Of a stretch of 64,000 nucleotides of DNA, positions 58,054 to 64,000 are shown piece after piece. The notes under the pieces are model-generated. The model had not been told where the DNA came from. It saw nothing but the letters and a program-made list of their open reading frames with translations, and did no database searches. Positions within the stretch are counted from its first letter, which is position 1. Each line of letters opens with the position of its first letter. Location: positions 62,001-126,000 of the forward strand of contig CALJUX010000024.1 of NCBI GenBank assembly GCA_937978655.1. Reading direction: 5' to 3'. The DNA is from an uncultured Chromatiaceae bacterium (GTDB taxonomy: Bacteria > Pseudomonadota > Gammaproteobacteria > Enterobacterales > Alteromonadaceae). The translations under genes were made by a program, and so were the position numbers.

Positions 58054-60678
58054 TTATTCGGCCTGTGGCTGAATACGCGCCAGATGGATCACAGCCTGGT
58101 TCAGCGGGCCGGTCCGGCCACCTTTGCCGCCGGTGTACAGATTAAAGTGCTGCAGATAACTCATGTTAAAACCATCTGAAAGCATCAGGCTGCAGTGCTC
58201 CCCGGCGACGGCACGGAAGGTGGCATGGGAGGACCAGCCGGCTTCGAGCGCCGTGGCCAGATGTGGCATCACCAGCGTGGCCTGCTGCACACCAGATTTG
58301 TCACAGTGGGCGGTCAGTTGTTTCACCACCGCTGTAATGCCGGTGTTGATTGGGCCGTTGTCGATAAAATATTGCAGCCGCAGGGCGTGTAAACCGTCAT
58401 GAGCGGCGGTGAAGTTCAGGCTCAGTTGCTGCTCCGGTGCGCCCCAGTTTTTAAACACCGGTTGTTGCAGATAATCGCTGACTTCGTGATCGCTGCTGTG
58501 CAGGCCTGCACCTGCGACAAAGTCCGTCGCTGCGCCCGGTGTACAAAGGGTGCGGCTTTGTTGTGAACTCAGACCAGTGTTTTTGTCGCTTTGGCTCAGG
58601 GCATAACATTGGCTGTAGGCGGTTTTCGCTTTGCTGTCGGTATATTCGGTTTGCCGGGCTTTGAGTTTCAGTGGCAGGCCGTTTTTATACAAGGTGAAGC
58701 GGGTGTCGGTTTCACCGGCGGCATCCAGCAGCAAGGTCGGGATCCCTTTGTCATCCAGTGTCATCTGTAGTTGTGGTTCTTTTGGAGCCAGCAGCTGACG
58801 TTTTTCACTGTCACTGAGGCTCGCCAGCGTGCCGGTCGTGTTGCTGCTGCGCAGCATTTTTACCGCCAGTGCCGGCGCGTCCAGCGCCTGTAATGTCATC
58901 GTCAGTTCATTGCGCTGTTGGCTGAGCTCGCTCAGTTTCAGCGTAAATTGCTGATTGCCGGTGAGCGCCTGCGGCTGGCCGTTAAGGCTGATTTGCGCAA
59001 GCCGGTACACCTGGCCCCGCCTTGCTTGCGCAGGCAACTGCAGTTGCAGGTTAAAAGTGCTGCCGGCCAGCGTCAGGTTCTGCAGGCTGATGTCGTTGCC
59101 AAGGTCGAGTTCACGGGCCAGATCGACGGGAATATAAGGGTTGATATTCAGTGTCCCGGCTTCAAGCTGCAGGCCAAACAACTGACCTGTCACCAAATCA
59201 CCATAGGCCGCCACCGACCAGAGCTGGCGCGGCGAATTAATCACCGGACCGCTGAACGCACCGTCTTCAACATGGGCTTTTTGGCTCAGCCAGTCGAGAT
59301 TTTCCATATTTGACTGGTTCAGTACTGCGCCCTGATATAACGAGATCGCTACTTTATGAAATAACTGCGCATGATTCTGGCTTTTGGCGGCGCGCAGCAG
59401 ATAAGCGCTGACAAAAGGCCAGATGGCTCTGTTGTGATAAATTGGTACGTCTTTTAGCGCCGGAAAAATCACCGGCGGTCCGGCCGGCGTCAGTGGATAA
59501 TTCTGCAGGATTTGACTGGCCTGCAACGGCGACGCTACGCCGTGGTTGATCGCCAGCGCCAGTCCGAGCAAATCATAGTGGGCGGTTTTTAGCGGATTAT
59601 GCGCGGGGCCGACATAACGTGCGTACAGGCCTTGTTCCGGCAGCCAGAACCAGCTGTTGATTGCTTGTTTCAGTGCACTGGCCCAGCGGGCAAATTCGGC
59701 GGCCCGTGCCGGCTCTAAAGTCTCAGCGGCCTGTGCCGCGCGACTGAGCGCAACATAATGCAGCACGTTGGTGGACAGCGAAAATGACTCGGCCAAAAAC
59801 AAGGTGTCTTTGGCGGTCCAGGACGGGTAACTTTGTTCGCGCCAGTCCAGGAATGAACTCTCGCCGCGATATAAACCGAGCCGGCTGTCGTAGCTGTAAC
59901 TGCGATCCTGCAGCAGGGTATTGCGGGCGATCTGGTACCACTTTTGCTGCCAACCGGCTTGTGCCTGCTGGTCCGATACACCTTCAGGGTCGGTCAGCGT
60001 CAGCCCGCTGGCGGCTAAGATCCACACCACACGATCGGAACTGACCGGCCAGCTGCCGCCGGAGCCGGTGTCCTGCAGCGCCACTTCGGTATTGGCCACG
60101 CCGCGGGCGATCAGTTCAGGTCTTACCTGCGAGGTTTTAAATTCCAGCGACGCTTTTGCGCGCTGCGGATCTAAACCGGCCAGCCCCAAATCCAGCGCGT
60201 AAGATAAATCGCGGGTCCAGACATAATGCCATTTCGCGCCGGTTTCAAAACAAGGGCAGGGCAAAGCCTGCTGGTCATTAAAGCCCCAGTCGGTGATCTC
60301 GCTGACACTGTTTTGCCGGCGTTCCTGCTGGCTTAAGCTAAAGGCGGCATCAAATAACGGATTTTTGCTGATTAGCAGCGGCTCTGTTGCGGCGCTGTCG
60401 ATAGTGAGTCTGGCAGCATCGGCTGAAGTCCCGCTGCTGAGGACAAATTGACGTGACGCAATGCTGCCATCGTCATTTTTCTGCGTCAGTGCTTCGACAC
60501 TGACACTGCCAAATTTGCTTTGTAGTTGCCGGCTTTGCAGCTCACCGGCCAGCTTTGGCCCCAGCGGTGTGTCGATCACCTGGGTGTTGCCTGCTGTGGC
60601 TTGAAACAGCAGCGGAGGGAAGATGAAGGCACAGGATAAGGCGCGCCACAGGCCGCGGGTGACAGAATTCAGCATCAT
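58054..60678 (-). CDS. Secreted six-hairpin glycosidase, family not identified
   Basis: About 874 residues. A signal peptide follows MMLNSVTRGLWRAL. The (alpha/alpha)6 barrel is suggested by WTRDLSYALDLGLAGLDPQRAKAS, SWPVSSDRVVWILAASG, the GLYRGESSFLDWREQSYPSW acidic loop, NAIWPF-like YHNRAIWPFVSAYLLRAA, and HVEDGAFSGPVINSPRQLWSVAAYGDL. A beta-rich C-terminal region of about 350 residues has four Cys. The motifs recall GH63/GH15-like glucosidases, but I cannot place a family. Start near 60678 or 60675 is uncertain; an in-frame GTG lies at 60705. It may add alpha-glucan hydrolysis to the gene set. Confidence 0.72.
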   Translation of the reverse strand: MMLNSVTRGLWRALSCAFIFPPLLFQATAGNTQVIDTPLGPKLAGELQSRQLQSKFGSVSVEALTQKNDDGSIASRQFVLSSGTSADAARLTIDSAATEPLLISKNPLFDAAFSLSQQERRQNSVSEITDWGFNDQQALPCPCFETGAKWHYVWTRDLSYALDLGLAGLDPQRAKASLEFKTSQVRPELIARGVANTEVALQDTGSGGSWPVSSDRVVWILAASGLTLTDPEGVSDQQAQAGWQQKWYQIARNTLLQDRSYSYDSRLGLYRGESSFLDWREQSYPSWTAKDTLFLAESFSLSTNVLHYVALSRAAQAAETLEPARAAEFARWASALKQAINSWFWLPEQGLYARYVGPAHNPLKTAHYDLLGLALAINHGVASPLQASQILQNYPLTPAGPPVIFPALKDVPIYHNRAIWPFVSAYLLRAAKSQNHAQLFHKVAISLYQGAVLNQSNMENLDWLSQKAHVEDGAFSGPVINSPRQLWSVAAYGDLVTGQLFGLQLEAGTLNINPYIPVDLARELDLGNDISLQNLTLAGSTFNLQLQLPAQARRGQVYRLAQISLNGQPQALTGNQQFTLKLSELSQQRNELTMTLQALDAPALAVKMLRSSNTTGTLASLSDSEKRQLLAPKEPQLQMTLDDKGIPTLLLDAAGETDTRFTLYKNGLPLKLKARQTEYTDSKAKTAYSQCYALSQSDKNTGLSSQQSRTLCTPGAATDFVAGAGLHSSDHEVSDYLQQPVFKNWGAPEQQLSLNFTAAHDGLHALRLQYFIDNGPINTGITAVVKQLTAHCDKSGVQQATLVMPHLATALEAGWSSHATFRAVAGEHCSLMLSDGFNMSYLQHFNLYTGGKGGRTGPLNQAVIHLARIQPQAE

Positions 60679-60801
60679 CAGAATACTCAAATAAAAAGAC
60701 CGCACAAAGATGCCTGAGTGTACTCAATGGCGCAGCCTTAGGGTATCGCCGGGAGCGGCTTTTTACCGGGTTTTTTGCTCTGACAACCGCTGGCTGTGTC
60801 G

Positions 60802-61284
60802 TCACGGTGCCCTGTCATCCGGCGATGCTGGTGCTGTGGTGGGAGAGAGCCATTGTCCGGTCAAGACTTGCTGGCGTTCCTGTTCGCTCAGGATCCCACG
60901 CAGCCGGGTGCGCCGGCGATATTTACAGGCTTGTGGTTCGGTACTGAGCAAGGCGGCTTTAAACAGGTCGCTCTGGTGGCTCAGGGCAAAAGCGCAGCTC
61001 CAGAACAGATATTCACTGTGGCGTAATAAGCCTTGCTGCTGTTCTTGTTCGAGCAGAGCTATCACAGGCTGCAGCAGCGCCGGCTCAGCCAGAATTTTGT
61101 CCAGCATCGCCTGATGCAGTTGCAAAATCGTCTGGTCGATCTGTTTTTCCTGTTGCCCTCGCCGGCCGGCGCGAGTGTGGTGGTCGCGCTTGTGGCTGCT
61201 CTGGTTTGGCGCATCTGCGGTCGCTGCTGTGGGGTGACGCCGGCGCTTTACAAACTGATCAAAACGTTGGTATTTATCGGTCAC
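60802..61284 (-). CDS. Hypothetical basic protein downstream of dnaE2
   Basis: 160 residues from GTG 61284. No family recognised. The first 45 residues are Arg/His/Lys-rich (FVKRRRHPTAATADAPNQSSHKRDHHTRAGRRG) and probably disordered; residues 50-140 are helical (IDQTILQLHQAMLDKILAEPALLQPVIALLEQEQQQGLL, KYRRRTRLRGILSEQERQQVL). A DNA or RNA contact is possible from charge alone. It lies 72 bp after dnaE2 on the same strand and may be cotranscribed. Confidence 0.6.
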   Translation of the reverse strand: MTDKYQRFDQFVKRRRHPTAATADAPNQSSHKRDHHTRAGRRGQQEKQIDQTILQLHQAMLDKILAEPALLQPVIALLEQEQQQGLLRHSEYLFWSCAFALSHQSDLFKAALLSTEPQACKYRRRTRLRGILSEQERQQVLTGQWLSPTTAPASPDDRAP

Positions 61285-61356
61285 AGCGGCGGTGGCTCCG
61301 TTTGTAAACAGCAGAAAATGATCAGGCCTGTAATACCGGCGCTGGCCGCTGGCGGA

Positions 61357-64000
61357 TCAATGAAAATCACGGCTGGGGCTGTTAAATTGTGGCATCAGCG
61401 CATCCAGACTTTCAATTTTACCGGCGATCAGATGGCTGACCAGACCTTCCCGCTGCAAAATACCATGCACCAGCCAGAGCCGGCTGCTGAGAAAGGTTTT
61501 TTGTTGTGCCAGTGCTGTGGCCTGCCAGATAATCAGATTAATCTGACCCGTTTCATCTTCCAGCGTGACAAAAGTAACGCCAGCCGCAGTGCCCGGACTT
61601 TGCCGCACTGTGACCAGCCCGATCACCCGTAACACCTGACCATGCCGGCATCCGGCTAAATCACAGGCCCGCGGTAATGACAGCCTGGCCAGTGCGGGAA
61701 CCGTGCGCAGCAGCGCAACCGGATGTTGCGTCAGACTCAGGCCGAGACTTTGGTAATCTTCATCAAGTTGCTGCCAGGCATCCGGTGCGGCCAGCGGACA
61801 AGGTGGGGCTGCGGAGGCGCTGGAATGCGCCGCCGGCGTGGACAGATCCAGCTTCGACGATGATAACTCTGACAGTGCCAGCGCTGACGATGATAACTCC
61901 GCAGCCGTAGCCGGCTGGGTAATCGCAGCGGCATTCAGATCCGGTGCGGACAAATCCAGCCCCAGTTGCGCCCCTGCTGGTTGTGGCACAGAGGTCCGTC
62001 CCGGCAGCGCGGCGGTGGGCGGGGTGTGGCGAAACAATGGCAGTTCATCCAGCCGGTCCAGCAACTGCCAGCGGCTGGCAAAACGATGACCGGCCAGTTG
62101 CTGTAAAGCGTCGCTGCTGGCCAGCGCGTTCAGCTGATCCTGCCGCACGCCGGTCTGCTTCAGGGCACTGAGGCTGGCAAAACCGGCGGCGGGACGTTGC
62201 TGGAGTAAAGGTGTCAGCAAATCCTGCTGTAACCCTTTGACCTGGCGCAGCCCCAGCCGCAGTGCGGGCCCTGTGTCAGTGTGCTCAATCTGATGGTCCC
62301 AGCCGGAGCGCTGAATGCAGACCGGTAATATTTGCAGACCATGCCGCCTGCCATCCTGTATCAGCTGGGAAGCTGAATAAAACCCCATTGGCTGGCTGTT
62401 TAATAACGCGGTCAGAAATTGTAAGGGGTAATAACATTTCAGCCAGGCCGAAGCGTAGGCCAGTAGGGCAAAGCTGGCAGAATGCGACTCGGGAAAGCCA
62501 TATTCACCAAAACCACAGATTTGAGCAAAGATTTGCTCGGCATAGGCTTTTGGATAACCCCGAGCCAGCATGCCATTGATTAACTTAGGTTTAAACTGCA
62601 TCAGCTCGCCGGTTTTTTTCCAGCTGGCCATGGCGCGGCGCAGCTGGTCGGCCTCACCGCCACTGAAACCGGCAGCCACCATTGCCAGTTTGATCACCTG
62701 CTCCTGGAAGATCGGCACCCCCATAGTCCGGCTCAGGACTGATGCCACTTCTTCCGACGGATAACTGACCGGCTCCAGGCCATCGCGCCGGCGTAAAAAC
62801 GGATGCACCATGTCGCCCTGAATAGGGCCGGGCCGGACTATGGCAATTTCGATCACCAGATCGTAAAAACAGGCCGGTTTCAGCCTGGGTAACATGCTCA
62901 TCTGAGCGCGCGATTCAATCTGAAACACGCCGATAGTATCGGCCTGCTGGATTTGCTGATACACCAGTGAGTCATCGCCGGTCTGACTGATGCCGGCCAG
63001 TGTCAGCGGCGCAGTACGCTGCTGGTTGATTAACGCCAGCGCTTTACGCAGGGCGGTCAGCATCCCCAGCGCCAGAATATCCACTTTCATCAGTCCCAGC
63101 GTTTCTAAATCGTCTTTATCCCACTGGATCACGGTACGCTCTGCCATCGCGGCGTTTTCGACCGGCACCAGTTCATGTAAAGGCCCGGCGGAGATGACAA
63201 AACCACCGACATGCTGTGATAAATGCCGCGGTTTACCACGGATTTGTTCCACCAGCTGGACCAGCTGCTGTGCCGGCAGGCTGGTTAAATCCAGACCATG
63301 GGCTGCCAGTTGCTGCGACCAGTGCAGGTCCGGATGGCGGCGGTTTAACTGGCTGAGCCAGTATTCCAGCTGCGTGCTGGCAAACCCCAGCGCTTTGCCA
63401 ACATCCCGCAGGCTGCTGCGCAGCCGGTAGCAAATGACAGTCGCTGCCAGCGCTGCCCGTTGCCGGCCGTATTTGCGGTAAATGTACTGGATCACCTCTT
63501 CGCGCCGTTCATGTTCAAAATCAACGTCAATATCCGGCGGCTCGTCCCGTTCACGCGAGATAAAACGCTCAAATAACACCGAAATTTTGCGTGGATCTAC
63601 CGCTGTGATCTGCAGGCAATAGCAGACCACAGAATTGGCGGCAGAGCCGCGGCCCTGATACAAAATCTGCTGTTCGCGGGCAAAACGCGCGATATCGGCG
63701 ATGGTCAGGAAATAATAGGGATAATCAAGTTCGGCGATCAGCTGCATTTCATGGTCAATTTGCGCACTGATGTCCGCAGGGGGCGTCGCGCCAAAGCGTA
63801 ACAGACTGCCTTCCTTCACCAGCTGTGCCAGATATTGCATGGCACTTTGCCCCGGCGGTACCAGTTCAGCCGGATATTCATAACGCAGGCTGTCGAGGTC
63901 AAACTGGCAGGATTCAGCAATATGGATTGTCTGGGCCAGCAGCTTGGCACTGAACAGATGGCTCAGTTTGGCCAGAGGCCGTAATGCACGTTCGCGGTTG
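61357..64000 (-). CDS. dnaE2: Error-prone DNA polymerase DnaE2, 5' end beyond the window
   Basis: The frame stays open to 64000, so about 880 residues of the C-terminal part are visible. DnaE-type PHP-region end, palm acid motif PDIDVDFEHERREEV, VVCYCLQITAVDP, the QHVGGFVIS region, FPESHSASFALLAYASAWLKCYYP, and an OB-fold (GQVLRVIGLVTVRQSPGTAAGVTFVTLEDETGQINLIIW) identify DnaE2/ImuC, the mutasome translesion polymerase. Between HhH and OB domains sits a Ser/Ala/Leu-rich linker of about 70 residues with short repeats (ELSSS, LDLS). ImuA/ImuB would be expected upstream, outside the window. Confidence 0.95.
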   Translation of the reverse strand, partial: NRERALRPLAKLSHLFSAKLLAQTIHIAESCQFDLDSLRYEYPAELVPPGQSAMQYLAQLVKEGSLLRFGATPPADISAQIDHEMQLIAELDYPYYFLTIADIARFAREQQILYQGRGSAANSVVCYCLQITAVDPRKISVLFERFISRERDEPPDIDVDFEHERREEVIQYIYRKYGRQRAALAATVICYRLRSSLRDVGKALGFASTQLEYWLSQLNRRHPDLHWSQQLAAHGLDLTSLPAQQLVQLVEQIRGKPRHLSQHVGGFVISAGPLHELVPVENAAMAERTVIQWDKDDLETLGLMKVDILALGMLTALRKALALINQQRTAPLTLAGISQTGDDSLVYQQIQQADTIGVFQIESRAQMSMLPRLKPACFYDLVIEIAIVRPGPIQGDMVHPFLRRRDGLEPVSYPSEEVASVLSRTMGVPIFQEQVIKLAMVAAGFSGGEADQLRRAMASWKKTGELMQFKPKLINGMLARGYPKAYAEQIFAQICGFGEYGFPESHSASFALLAYASAWLKCYYPLQFLTALLNSQPMGFYSASQLIQDGRRHGLQILPVCIQRSGWDHQIEHTDTGPALRLGLRQVKGLQQDLLTPLLQQRPAAGFASLSALKQTGVRQDQLNALASSDALQQLAGHRFASRWQLLDRLDELPLFRHTPPTAALPGRTSVPQPAGAQLGLDLSAPDLNAAAITQPATAAELSSSALALSELSSSKLDLSTPAAHSSASAAPPCPLAAPDAWQQLDEDYQSLGLSLTQHPVALLRTVPALARLSLPRACDLAGCRHGQVLRVIGLVTVRQSPGTAAGVTFVTLEDETGQINLIIWQATALAQQKTFLSSRLWLVHGILQREGLVSHLIAGKIESLDALMPQFNSPSRDFH

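Overview
The window reads as chromosome of a free-living, carbohydrate-degrading marine or freshwater gammaproteobacterium. The gene content (TonB-dependent receptor with PUL-type halogenases, GH97, amylosucrase, AcpH, SelO, AzlCD, thermostable-hemolysin operon, DnaE2) and the moderate-to-high GC suggest the Rheinheimera/Arsukibacterium group of Alteromonadales/Chromatiaceae. That genus is inferred from family resemblance, since no search was possible. I saw no rRNA, tRNA, CRISPR array, insertion sequence or prophage.

Layout. 0-5 kb: housekeeping and envelope genes (5'-truncated sulfatase, DUF2799 lipoprotein, periplasmic binding protein, methyltransferase, thioesterase). 5-14.6 kb: an alpha-glucan/alpha-glucoside uptake locus (TonB receptor, two flavin 'tryptophan halogenases', inverting GH97 alpha-glucosidase, convergent YdgJ-type oxidoreductase). 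14.8-17.4 kb: a NIT-domain chemoreceptor followed, on the opposite strand, by a small protein carrying all five active-site residues of ricin/Shiga-type ribosome-inactivating proteins. 17.7-19.7 kb: amylosucrase. 20-24 kb: a TonB-domain lipoprotein, GNAT and a PKD-repeat lipoprotein. 23.9-33.9 kb: a LacI-controlled divergon for 3-keto-glycoside metabolism (three TIM-barrel isomerases, Gfo/Idh oxidoreductase, MFS permease, GMC dehydrogenase with Tat-exported subunit 3, DUF1080 3-keto-disaccharide hydrolase). 34-41 kb: VOC protein, a second chemoreceptor, YjjX, an iodotyrosine-deiodinase-like nitroreductase, XRE-AzlCD and YebC-like. 41.3-52.4 kb: cytochrome b562, then a tight ten-gene run (thermostable-hemolysin family, acyl-adenylating ligase, heme-oxygenase-like diiron enzyme, SDR, TPR protein, two-component system, cupredoxin, FTR1-like membrane protein, outer-membrane protein), then an LTA-synthase-type sulfatase. 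52.5-64 kb: MBL-fold hydrolase, SelO, RraB-like, AcpH, binding protein, EamA exporter, a six-hairpin glycosidase, and DnaE2 running off the window end.

Regulatory logic visible in the DNA. Three 16-bp CG-centred palindromes of the ACTTAAWCGATTAAGT type lie in front of the TonB-receptor locus (two) and amylosucrase (one), tying them into one LacI-family regulon whose regulator is not in the window. Two copies of a different palindrome (ATGTAAYCCGTTACAT type) sit in the gap between the local lacI gene and the 3-keto-glycoside operon. PmrA-type boxes (CTTAAGGTTGYTTTAAG) precede both the thermostable-hemolysin operon, which encodes an OmpR/histidine-kinase pair, and the LTA-synthase-like gene.

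The observations I consider most novel are the compact ribosome-inactivating-like protein (16860-17429), the diiron-enzyme/ligase/SDR/hemolysin operon, and tandem repeats (13 bp and 17 bp) that span the stop codons of two nearby genes.
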